Shown here: positions 1-6,143 of the stretch, one piece after another
Position numbering within the stretch: position 1 is the stretch's first letter
How the letters are laid out: the number at the start of each line of letters is the position of its first letter
Origin: an uncultured Ignavibacteriales bacterium
Lineage (GTDB): Bacteria; Bacteroidota; Ignavibacteria; Ignavibacteriales; Ignavibacteriaceae
DNA: 7,887 nt
NCBI GenBank assembly: GCA_913053915.1
Contig: CAJXGP010000075.1
Location: 1 to 7,887, forward strand
Reading direction: 5' to 3'
The notes under the pieces: model-generated
Database searches by the model: none
Told to the model about the DNA's origin: nothing
Seen by the model: only the letters and a program-made list of their open reading frames with translations
Translations under genes and position numbers: made by a program

Positions 1-111
1 CTAGTTGAGCCGCATATTTCTGAGAAGGTCTCTTTGCTGGGAGACAAAGTTAATCAGTACGCATTTAAAGTGGCTCGCGATGCAACCAAGGCCGAAGTCG
101 CCGAAGCGGTC
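1..111 (+). CDS. rplW: 50S ribosomal protein L23, internal fragment (cut by window edge and chimeric junction)
   Basis: The frame is open from base 1 with no start codon and reads PHISEK, then NQYAFKV, then DATKAEV. This is the recognisable N-terminal block of bacterial L23, which in E. coli has PHVSEK, a hydrophobic FKV-like strand and DATKAEI in the same order and spacing. L23 binds 23S rRNA at the peptide exit tunnel. About 37 residues are present. The family then continues with a short helix (typically ELLF or similar) and a C-terminal half, but here the sequence switches in frame to Rho at about 91-114. The first 60 bases are 43% GC, lower than the Rho part, so the two pieces may not share a genome. 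The ATG at 34 is internal and is not a start. I am confident in the family and less sure of the exact right boundary. Confidence 0.82.
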
Positions 112-114
112 GGC
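91..114 (+). other. Chimeric junction, rplW to rho
   Basis: L23 homology ends and Rho homology begins inside this stretch without breaking the reading frame. The heptamer gccgaag occurs twice here (91-97 and 100-106). Both families can plausibly encode an AE(x)AV-like helix at this point, so a short shared sequence could have bridged the two sources. The exact crossover cannot be fixed without the parent sequences. Confidence 0.7.
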
Positions 115-864
115 TTTGAGGGTGCTGCACGCATGCGCAAGCAGGAGATGATCTTCGCGATCCTCAAGGCGCACGCCAGAAAGGGTGAGCAGATTTGCGG
201 TGAGGGCGTGCTGGAGGTGCTTTCCGATGGCTATGGGTTCCTGCGTTCCGGCGACAGTTCCTACCAGGCCGGACCCGACGATATTTATGTGAGTCCAAGC
301 CAGATCCATCGCTTCAATTTGCGCGGTGGCGATTCAGTGGTCGGTCGTATCCGTCCGCCCCGGGACAACGAGCGTTACTTCGCGCTGCTCAAGGTCGACA
401 GCATCAACGATGACAAGCCCGAAGCGGCGAAGACCAAGATCCTGTTCGAGAACATGACGCCGCTGTTCCCCAAGGAACGCTTCACCATGGAGCTTGGGAA
501 TGGCTCCACCGAAGACATTACCGCACGTATCATCGATTTGATGGCACCGCTCGGCAAGGGTCAGCGGGGCTTGATCGTTTCGCCGCCGAAGGCGGGCAAG
601 ACCATGATGCTGCAAAATATTGCCCATTCGGTTGCGCACAATCATCCCGAATGCACATTGATTGTGCTCCTGATCGACGAGCGTCCGGAAGAAGTGACCG
701 AAATGGCGCGTTCGGTAAAGGGCGAAGTATTGTCTTCCACCTTCGACGAACCGGCCACACGTCACGTGCAGGTAGCCGAGATGGTGATCGAAAAGGCCAA
801 GCGCCTGGTCGAGCACAAGCGCGATGTAGTGATTTTGCTCGATTCCATTACCCGTCTGGCGCGT
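100..864 (+). CDS. rho: Transcription termination factor Rho, fragment lacking both ends
   Basis: Rho is the hexameric RNA-dependent ATPase that ends transcription of untranslated RNA. The fragment begins at [11 protein letters not shown], which matches E. coli Rho from about residue 22, in the N-terminal helical domain. It continues through the RNA-binding cold-shock-like domain ([16 protein letters not shown], then [12 protein letters not shown], then [11 protein letters not shown]) and the linker (ILFENMTPL). The ATPase core follows, with Walker A PPKAGKT at about 583-603, [25 protein letters not shown], and Walker B ending in [10 protein letters not shown] at 835-864. It stops there, corresponding to E. 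coli residue about 272 of 419. The Q and R loops and the arginine finger are therefore missing. Base composition (58% GC in a sample) and wording suggest a beta- or gammaproteobacterium. The frame stays open to 1119, but those residues are antisense topA and not Rho. Confidence 0.95.
849..864. other. Chimeric junction, rho to topA, within shared sequence
   Basis: The 16 bases tacccgtctggcgcgt read as the end of the TRLAR motif of Rho on the plus strand and as RARRV of topoisomerase I on the minus strand. Left of it only Rho fits, and right of it only TopA fits. GC content falls sharply across the same point. The two genes are conserved housekeeping genes joined tail to tail in mid-domain, which is not a functional arrangement. 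Confidence 0.85.
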
Positions 865-1274
865 TGCGAAGAAACTATAAAGTTATCTATTTTTCTAGGA
901 TTTTCCATTCCCTTTTTAATACCGGATTTTGTAATTTCATTAAATAAAACGCGATTTATTTTAACATCCGTATCTGAGTTTAATATATCAACAATGTCTT
1001 GTGCTATAGCTTCCCCTTCGCGGTCGGGGTCAGTTGCAATATATACATTATTACTTTTTGAAGCTAGATTTTTAATCTTCTTAATTATATCCCCTTTACC
1101 TCGTATATTAAGATATTGAGCCTCAAAATTATTATCAACATCCACACCTAATTTTGTTTTAGGTAAATTTCGAATGTGTCCAACCGTAGCTTCTACAATA
1201 TAATCTCTGCCGAGATATTTATTAATTGTTTTGGCTTTAGACGGAGACTCTACCAATACTAATTTTTTCTTCAT
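849..1274 (-). CDS. topA: DNA topoisomerase I, N-terminal fragment
   Basis: Type IA topoisomerase relaxes negative supercoils through a transient 5'-phosphotyrosine break. Residues 1-142 are present and cover the Toprim domain. They show LVESPSKAK with the catalytic Glu at residue 9, HIRNLP, and [10 protein letters not shown] with the acidic triad D82, D84 and E86. [12 protein letters not shown] and SSQRARRV, the start of the next conserved block, follow. The family then reads LDRLVGY or similar, but here the frame runs into antisense Rho (MESSKITTS...) and stops at 762. The active-site tyrosine domain and the C-terminal zinc or basic region, roughly 600 or more residues, are absent because of the junction. 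The start is the ATG at 1274, giving MKKK and the normal eight residues before the catalytic Glu. No clear Shine-Dalgarno sequence precedes it. Confidence 0.95.
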
Positions 1275-1286
1275 TTCATTCTTGCT

Positions 1287-1378
1287 TTATGTTAATTTCC
1301 CAAATCTTTTTGAATTAATATTAGCTTCTGAATTTAATTTATCAGCATATTCAGTAAGTTAATAGTAGAATCACTCAT
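1287..1378 (-). pseudogene. Possible tiny frameshifted ORF directly upstream of topA
   Basis: An ATG at 1378 opens MSDSTINLL and soon meets a stop. In a neighbouring frame the sequence TEYADKLNSEANINSKRF, then GKLT, runs cleanly to a TAA at 1287, 12 bases before the topA start. A single inserted base near 1353-1358 would join them into an acidic, helical-looking peptide of about 31 residues. A weak purine run (GGAAAAAAC) precedes the ATG. I do not recognise the product. In AT-rich DNA this could be chance, and the alternative is plain noncoding leader. Confidence 0.2.
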
Positions 1379-1448
1379 GTTTTTTCCGTTTATAAATTTT
1401 CATTCGTGAGTCTCATCTAAAGATTAAAAACATTGTAGTATTTTAATA

Positions 1449-1457
1449 ATTATAACA
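1449..1457 (-). promoter_or_regulatory. Candidate extended -10 promoter for topA
   Basis: The minus strand reads TG, one base, then TATAAT (1454-1449). There is no convincing -35 at 16-18 bases, but the TG extension can compensate. It would give a topA leader of about 170 bases. A TATAAT match is easy to obtain in DNA this AT-rich, so this is tentative. Confidence 0.3.
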
Positions 1458-1512
1458 TAATTAACAATCAATAGATCACAAATAAAAGGTTTTTAACTTG
1501 TTTCTGATTTTA

Positions 1513-1566
1513 TTAAACATTCCAACTATGATTTAATATGAGCGCACTTTGAAAAAACATTTTCAT
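1513..1566 (-). CDS. Possible 17-residue peptide with strong ribosome site
   Basis: On the minus strand AAAGGAG (1583-1577) lies 10 bases before an ATG at 1566. The peptide is MKMFFQSALILNHSWNV and ends in TAA at 1513. The ribosome site is among the strongest in the window, and it lies about 70 bases downstream of the predicted transcription start of the promoter at 1643-1671. The peptide is short and hydrophobic in its middle and resembles nothing I know. It may be a leader peptide, a small membrane peptide, the start of a decayed gene, or chance. No single frameshift gives a convincing longer product. Confidence 0.3.
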   Translation of the reverse strand: MKMFFQSALILNHSWNV

Positions 1567-1642
1567 TAAATTTTTTCTCCTTTACTTTTGGAAAGTGATT
1601 TAACAAAACCAATAATAATATATATTGAAACTTCTACAAAAC

Positions 1643-1671
1643 ATTATATAAAAACAATCTAAAAAGTTCAA
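1643..1671 (-). promoter_or_regulatory. Sigma70-like promoter reading toward topA
   Basis: The minus strand has TTGAAC at 1671-1666, a 17-base spacer, and a perfect TATAAT at 1648-1643. The -35 matches four of six consensus positions and the spacing is ideal. Transcription would begin near 1636, ahead of the AAAGGAG/17-codon ORF and topA. It is the best promoter match in the gap. Confidence 0.5.
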
Positions 1672-1810
1672 ATTCAATACTGTCATTATTGAGCGGTACC
1701 AAAAGTTTTCACACTAAAAGAGATTTCCCTGTTACTTCGTCCAAAAGTCTCCTCCAACTCACTTTCCTCTTAAATCTAATTGAAATTAAAATCTTTATTC
1801 TTAAGGCTAA

Positions 1811-2236
1811 TTAAACAAAATAATGTCTTTTAAGCAACTCATTTTCTTTACGTTTCATCAGCAAGCGATTGCTTTTCTTCTTATCATCATAATTTAACAA
1901 ATGTAGAATCCCATGGATTACAAGTCTGCTTATTTCATTATTTAAAGATACCTTAAATCGATTGGCATTAATTTCAGCATCTTCAACCGAAATAAATAAT
2001 TCTCCATCTAAATTTGAATGACTTCCCGAGTAATTAAACGTAATTATATCCGTTGGATAATTATGCCTTAGATATATTTTATTTAGCTCAAAGATACTTT
2101 CTGAAGAAATAAAATTTATTATAAGTGAAGAAATATTAAAAGACAAATCTTTTTTAAGTTTACTAATTAATTTATGTATTCGTAATTTTCCAATATTGGT
2201 TCCATCTTCACAATTTACAAATAAACTTTTAACCAC
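1811..2236 (-). CDS. ybeY: Endoribonuclease YbeY (rRNA maturation factor)
   Basis: YbeY is a metal-dependent single-strand RNase needed for 16S rRNA 3' end processing and ribosome quality control. The 141-residue length is normal. The family signature LNKIYLRHNYPTDIITF is at residues 51-67 and the metal site HGILHLLNYDD at 108-118. The first two histidines (H108, H112) are present. The third position, His in E. coli, is Asp (D118), and GYDH is replaced by NYDD. Bacteroidota homologues commonly have a GYKD form here, so this is probably a lineage trait and not a loss. The start is GTG at 2236, preceded by GGGAAACG. No in-frame ATG, GTG or TTG lies just upstream. It follows the MBL gene after 37 bases, so it is probably in the same transcript. 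Confidence 0.9.
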   Translation of the reverse strand: MVKSLFVNCEDGTNIGKLRIHKLISKLKKDLSFNISSLIINFISSESIFELNKIYLRHNYPTDIITFNYSGSHSNLDGELFISVEDAEINANRFKVSLNNEISRLVIHGILHLLNYDDKKKSNRLLMKRKENELLKRHYFV

Positions 2237-2273
2237 CGTTTCCCAATTTTTATTTTTGAATATTTTATAAAAA

Positions 2274-3143
2274 CTAAAAATTGATTGTTAACCCTTCCTG
2301 TGCGCCGATACAAATTATATTAGATTTCTCTTTTTTTAAAAAAGTATCCGTCTCATCTATAAGAGCATCAATCTTCGAATCATTATAATCCGGATTATAA
2401 TGAAATAAAATCAAATGCTTAACTTTAGCTATTATACTAAAATATGCAAGTGAAATATTGCTCGAATGTCCCCAACCTTTCTTTTTTCTAACCGTATTTT
2501 CATCATACATAGAATCATGAATTAGATAATCACATTCCTTACAAAATTCAATTAGTTTACGATTCAGTTTTTCAATTTCAACATATTCATAAGATTTACC
2601 GGAATTTCCACATAAAATTTCATTATCCGGAATATACACTAACGATTTCTTCCCTATCTTTACTTTATACGTAAGCGCATCGGCAGTATGATTTGAGCGA
2701 TAAGTTTCAACCATTACATTTTTAATATTAAACGAATCGTTATAATTGACAGTCTGAAATTTAACAAAAGCATCAAACTCTGAAATATTAATAGGAAAAT
2801 GATTAGGAACCATCTGATTACTTAAAACCGATTTAACATCGGCGTCGTCAATCGTAAGTCCATAAAACGTTATAATATTATTTTTTTTAAAAAGCGGCCG
2901 GAAAAAAGGGATCCCCTGAATATGATCCCAATGATAATGACTTATAAGAATGGGGATATCGGAAAAATTTAGTGTATTCTGCAAATAATTACCCAATTCT
3001 CTTAAACCGCTTCCGGCATCGAGAATTATTATTTCGTCATCCTTGATACGAATCTCTACACATGGTGTATTTCCTCCATACTTACACGTTTTTCTACCGG
3101 GTACCGGGATAGAACCTCTTGTCCCCCAGAATTTTATAAACAT
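2274..3143 (-). CDS. Metallo-beta-lactamase-fold hydrolase
   Basis: This is a cytoplasmic MBL-fold protein of 289 residues with no signal peptide. It opens with FWGTRGSIPVPG and YGGNTPCVEI, typical of the RNase Z/PhnP/cyclic phosphodiesterase-like branch. The metal motif HYHWDH is at residues 69-74. Further likely ligands are H152 (in RSNHTADAL), D173 (in YIPDNE) and H248 (in FHYNPDY). GWGHSS at 223-228 is also conserved in this branch. The usual FHHDP near the C-terminus is FHYNP here, so one His of that motif is replaced by Tyr. The substrate cannot be told from sequence. A phosphodiester is the usual guess for the branch. The ATG at 3143 lies 7 bases after the carbonic anhydrase stop with no clear Shine-Dalgarno sequence, suggesting translation coupled to the upstream gene. 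Confidence 0.88.
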   Translation of the reverse strand: MFIKFWGTRGSIPVPGRKTCKYGGNTPCVEIRIKDDEIIILDAGSGLRELGNYLQNTLNFSDIPILISHYHWDHIQGIPFFRPLFKKNNIITFYGLTIDDADVKSVLSNQMVPNHFPINISEFDAFVKFQTVNYNDSFNIKNVMVETYRSNHTADALTYKVKIGKKSLVYIPDNEILCGNSGKSYEYVEIEKLNRKLIEFCKECDYLIHDSMYDENTVRKKKGWGHSSNISLAYFSIIAKVKHLILFHYNPDYNDSKIDALIDETDTFLKKEKSNIICIGAQEGLTINF

Positions 3144-3150
3144 TATAATC

Positions 3151-3734
3151 TTAAAAATTATTTATAGAATCTATCGTAATATCGGAATAATTCTTATACT
3201 TCAAAGCGGAAGCTTCAAATTCTTTTATTTCATCATCGGTTAAATTTCTGATAATTTTTGCAGGAATACCTCCTACCAATTTACCGTCCGGTACAACAAA
3301 CCCGGGTTTTATAACTGCACCGGCAGCAACCATAGAATTTCCGCTTATTACGGCACCGTCTAGTACAATAGCACCCATTCCAATAATGCAAAGGTCTTCA
3401 AAAAAACTGTACACCCGTGTAAAGTAACACAGTGTCCGATAGTTACCTTATTACCGATATTTAAAGGATATTTATTGTTGGTTACATGAAGCATACAGCT
3501 ATCTTGAACATTTGTCAAACATCCTATTTTAATATAATGAACATCGCCCCTAATAACTGTGTTGTACCAAACACTAGAATTTTCGCCGATATTTACATCA
3601 CCGATTATTTTGACTCCGGATGCTAAAAACACATTTGGTGAAATTACGGGAAATTTATTTACGTAAGGAAACAGCTTAATTTCCTCGGCTAATTTTTTGC
3701 GTATTCCGGAGGTATCCATCCTTTTCTGTTCCAC
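3151..3734 (-). pseudogene. Gamma-class carbonic anhydrase-like hexapeptide protein, frameshifted
   Basis: This is a left-handed beta-helix protein of the gamma carbonic anhydrase/PaaY/YrdA family. The 5' frame (3734-3360) contains VIRGDVHYIKIG, TNVQDSCMLHV and VTIGHCVTLHGCTV. The three zinc-type histidines are H83, H101 and H106. After V110 it goes out of frame, and the rest (EDLCIIGMGAIVLDGAVI, then GGIPAKIIRNLTDDE) continues in the -1 frame to a stop at 3151. A -1 shift at the T run at 3400-3406 gives about 194 residues, slightly longer than the usual 170-190. Relatives read CTVED or CTIED with nothing between, whereas here the T run would add two residues. It could be a sequencing error, a true mutation or recoding. 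The start is GTG at 3734 or ATG at 3719. Both overlap the end of the DUF3108 gene. Confidence 0.85.
3399..3406 (-). other. T7 run with U UUU UUG slippery heptamer at the frameshift
   Basis: In the zero frame of the carbonic anhydrase gene the codons are GTT TTT TTG AAG. The heptamer U UUU UUG (3405-3399) is in the correct phase for -1 ribosomal slippage, and a -1 shift leads straight into the conserved GAA GAC (ED) continuation. Without a shift, translation stops at 3360-3362. I see no clear stem or pseudoknot downstream and no upstream Shine-Dalgarno-like stimulator. Confidence 0.6.
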
Positions 3735-4516
3735 TTTTTTAATTCAAGAGTAACATTACCAATGATAACTTTCATTTTTGCCAATAGAGGAATAGCGGCA
3801 TCATCATTGGAAAACCAACCTTCAAAATGCCCTGTTAATCCAAAAATACTTATAAAATTTGTTGTGCCGTCAATTTTTACACTTGAAATTTTATAATTTA
3901 CCGCATCAATTGAAATAGGTACTACGTTTTTATAAAAATTTATGTGTGTATAAACTTTTTTTTCATTCACGAAACACGGAAGATTTACAGACGTATCTTT
4001 CCCTGTGTTCATTCTCGTATAAAATAATATTGAAAGACCATCTTGATATTCGGTATTTGCAGTAGTCGTAGAATCCGTCCATATTTGAGGTGGAAAAACC
4101 CTTCCTTTTATAATTTTTATTTCAGATTTTTTGTAATTGAAATAATAATTAGTATAACTGCTGTAATTGTCGTATTTGACGATACCGTGAAAATATTTTG
4201 AAAAATAATCGGGTAATAACATGGTTTCGTAAATTTGATGAAGATTTACAAAGGGAATTCCCGGATAAGAATCGATGTATGCTACTGCATCATAATATGT
4301 AATACCGTCGAATATTTTTTTGCTTTTTACGACTGTTCTTACAACGCCTAATTTTAAAAACAAATAACTGACCTCATACGTTAAATCTTCTCCCACTTGG
4401 AGTTGTTTTGTTCCTGTTATTTGAAATTTATAAGTATAATGTTCTACTTTTGGGTTAAATAACTCAACAAAAAATAAGACGGAAATTACAGAAAATATTT
4501 TTAATGAATATATCAT
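3689..4516 (-). CDS. DUF3108 family exported protein
   Basis: This is a 275-residue protein with an N-terminal hydrophobic stretch (residues about 4-20, YSLKIFSVISVLFFVELF) that looks like a signal peptide or anchor. The mature part starts with LQVGEDLTYEVSYLFLKLG and ends with HFEGWFSNDDAAIPLLAKMK, then VIIGNVTLELKKW. These are the two ends of the DUF3108 domain (GE.L.Y.V...G and GWFSDD..IPL...K...G...EL). The family is of unknown function and is predicted to be periplasmic or outer-membrane-associated and rich in beta strands. The ATG at 4516 overlaps the ctpA stop as ATGA and has no ribosome site of its own, so translation is probably coupled to the protease. The pairing with an S41 protease and an outer-membrane barrel suggests an envelope role, which is inference only. 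Confidence 0.85.
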   Translation of the reverse strand: MIYSLKIFSVISVLFFVELFNPKVEHYTYKFQITGTKQLQVGEDLTYEVSYLFLKLGVVRTVVKSKKIFDGITYYDAVAYIDSYPGIPFVNLHQIYETMLLPDYFSKYFHGIVKYDNYSSYTNYYFNYKKSEIKIIKGRVFPPQIWTDSTTTANTEYQDGLSILFYTRMNTGKDTSVNLPCFVNEKKVYTHINFYKNVVPISIDAVNYKISSVKIDGTTNFISIFGLTGHFEGWFSNDDAAIPLLAKMKVIIGNVTLELKKWNRKGWIPPEYAKN

Positions 4517-6123
4517 TTTAACTTTTCTAATTGTTTTGCTTCGCTAAAGAGAGTAACGGCTTTTAAAAACTGATTATCATGTCTGATCATCTCTTCATAC
4601 CAACCTTTGTTATTCCAGAAATTTCGAGCAATTTGAGCTTTTAATCTGGCTTTGATATAATTCTCATCCCTTTTATACTCGTTTAATTTTATTTTTACAC
4701 CTTTTGATTTGGAGAAAGCAAGGAAATCATTCATATCTTTTGGAGAAAAGCTAAAATTCACTATAAATTTTTTCAAATTATTACCGTACAACGACTCAAT
4801 TCGCTTTTTGTTAGAATTTAAATATGAAAGAACAAATTGATATAATATATTGTTTCTGAGTAAATCAATTGTGAATTTTGTTAAGCTGTCTGCTTTTACA
4901 ATATAATCGGGAGTAATTCCTCCGTCCCCGTAAACAATTCTACCGTCATGTGTATGAAACACAGGCAATTTATTATTATACTCTATAGTATGTTCAAGAT
5001 TATTGCCGGTTGGTTCGTTTTCGGCGCCGGCATCTTTATAATATTGAGCCCAACTTAAGCCTTTGTAATTCCGTTGAATTAATCTACCGGAAGGAGTATA
5101 ATAATGTGCGACGGTAAGTCTTAGAGCTGAACTATCGGGCAATTCAAACTGACGTTGAACTAATCCCTTACCAAAAGTTGTTTCACCCACAATTAAGGCT
5201 CTATCCCAATCTTGCATTGCTCCTGATACAATTTCACTTGCAGAGGCGCTTCCCCTATTTACTAATATAATCAGGGGTAAATTCTTATAAGGTGCGGGAT
5301 TAGTAGCGTCATATACCTCATCAAATTCGGTTCTTCTTCCTTTAGTATAAACTATTTTTCTGTTGTTATCAATAAAAAGATTAACTACTTTTACGGCTTG
5401 ATTAAGATAGCCTCCAGGATTACCCCTTAAATCCAGAATCAATTGCTTCATCCCTTTTTTCTTTAAAGATGATAAAGCCTTTGAAAGTTCATCAAAAGTA
5501 GTCTCGGAAAATCTATTAACCTCAACGTAGCCTGTTTTATTATTATACATAAAATAAGTATCAACCGAATACAGAGGTATTTTAGCTCTTGTTATAATAT
5601 ATTTAATAGAATTTTTAACGCCATACCTAATAACAGTGATCGACACATGTGAACCGGCTTTTCCGCGTAACTTATTACGTACTTCATCATCTGTTAAATC
5701 GATTGCAGATTTGCCGTTTATTTTAACGATTCGATCTCCGGGCAAAATCCCTAATTTCTGGCTTGGACCGCCATTAATTGGAGATACAATCATCAAAGTA
5801 TCGTTAACAATTTGGAATTCAATTCCTATGCCGCTAAAACCTCCATGAAAAGACTCTTCCACATTCAGCAATTGTTTAGGCGGTATATATACAGAATGCG
5901 GATCAAGTTTCTTTAGCATACCGTTTATAGCTGCAACAACTAATTTTTGTGTATTGACTTTTTCTACATAATACTTATCGGTATAAGTTAAAACATCATT
6001 AAACTTTACGATACTATTACTTAAATTATCATCGAAAAAAGTTCTTTGAATTCCAATTCCAAAAGCAATACCGATTGTCAAAATTAAAATTCCTAAAAGT
6101 AAATTAAATCTGTTCAAATTCAT
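4513..6123 (-). CDS. ctpA: C-terminal processing protease, S41 family (CtpA type)
   Basis: This is a periplasmic serine protease that recognises C-terminal tails through a PDZ domain. Residues 7-26 form a hydrophobic signal/anchor. A helical region with LDPHSVYIPP lies at 73-82. The PDZ domain spans about 94-170, with GIGIEF and LGILPGDRIVKING. The peptidase core spans about 195-350, with LILDLRGNPGGYL (228-240), GSASASE with likely catalytic Ser294, and FGKG with the general-base Lys319. The 25-residue Ser-Lys spacing is the family norm. GGITPDYIV at 401-409 ends the core, and a helical tail of about 125 residues follows, as in many Bacteroidota and Chlorobi members. The length of 536 fits that group. 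The ATG at 6123 has GGAG five bases upstream (6132-6129). It follows the barrel gene by 20 bases and overlaps the DUF3108 gene by four. Confidence 0.95.
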   Translation of the reverse strand: MNLNRFNLLLGILILTIGIAFGIGIQRTFFDDNLSNSIVKFNDVLTYTDKYYVEKVNTQKLVVAAINGMLKKLDPHSVYIPPKQLLNVEESFHGGFSGIGIEFQIVNDTLMIVSPINGGPSQKLGILPGDRIVKINGKSAIDLTDDEVRNKLRGKAGSHVSITVIRYGVKNSIKYIITRAKIPLYSVDTYFMYNNKTGYVEVNRFSETTFDELSKALSSLKKKGMKQLILDLRGNPGGYLNQAVKVVNLFIDNNRKIVYTKGRRTEFDEVYDATNPAPYKNLPLIILVNRGSASASEIVSGAMQDWDRALIVGETTFGKGLVQRQFELPDSSALRLTVAHYYTPSGRLIQRNYKGLSWAQYYKDAGAENEPTGNNLEHTIEYNNKLPVFHTHDGRIVYGDGGITPDYIVKADSLTKFTIDLLRNNILYQFVLSYLNSNKKRIESLYGNNLKKFIVNFSFSPKDMNDFLAFSKSKGVKIKLNEYKRDENYIKARLKAQIARNFWNNKGWYEEMIRHDNQFLKAVTLFSEAKQLEKLK

Positions 6124-6128
6124 TTTGT

Positions 6129-6132
6129 CTCC
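6129..6132 (-). promoter_or_regulatory. Ribosome binding site of ctpA
   Basis: The minus strand reads GGAG, then ACAAA, then ATG. The five-base spacing is standard and confirms the ctpA start. It lies in the 20-base gap after the barrel gene. Confidence 0.75.
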
Positions 6133-6143
6133 AATTCAATTTA

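Larger units (their letters stand above)
1275..1810. other. 536-base AT-rich gap between ybeY and topA
   Basis: No gene of normal size fits in either direction. On the minus strand the gap holds a sigma70-like promoter (1643-1671), an extended -10 box (1449-1457), an AAAGGAG ribosome site followed by a 17-codon ORF (1513-1566), and a possible frameshifted 31-codon ORF ending 12 bases before topA (1287-1378). The stretch 1686-1770 is visibly richer in GC than its surroundings. It is open in two overlapping minus frames, one reading FGRSNREISFSVKTFGTAQ before a stop at 1686 and the other reading KVSWRRLLDEVTGKSLLV before a stop. Only one at most could be coding, and I recognise neither. I see no strong hairpin-plus-U terminator after ybeY. 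Confidence 0.6.

Noticed and set aside
762..848. Continuation of the topA frame past the junction
   Set aside because: The residues MESSKITTS and onward are antisense Rho and bear no relation to the conserved TopA continuation.
1..947. Several open frames antisense or out of frame to rho (about 1-309, 334-816, 375-557, 530-760 minus; 651-947 plus)
   Set aside because: They overlap highly conserved L23 and Rho coding sequence, show no family motifs, and are expected in GC-rich DNA with few stop codons.
849..1274. Horizontal transfer of proteobacterial rplW-rho into an Ignavibacteria-like genome
   Set aside because: Both donor genes are truncated mid-domain, essential, and joined at microhomology without any mobile element. 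A technical chimera explains this more simply.
1590..1767. Inverted copies of ggaaagtga (1590-1598 and 1759-1767) as possible mobile element ends
   Set aside because: Nine bases in a 500-base AT-rich gap are expected by chance about as often as not. There is no transposase and no target duplication.
3043..3243. Plus-strand 66-codon frame
   Set aside because: It lies antisense to the start of the MBL gene and the end of the carbonic anhydrase gene, with no motif or ribosome site.
5636..5848. Plus-strand 70-codon frame
   Set aside because: It is antisense to the PDZ domain of ctpA and is a shadow of that gene.
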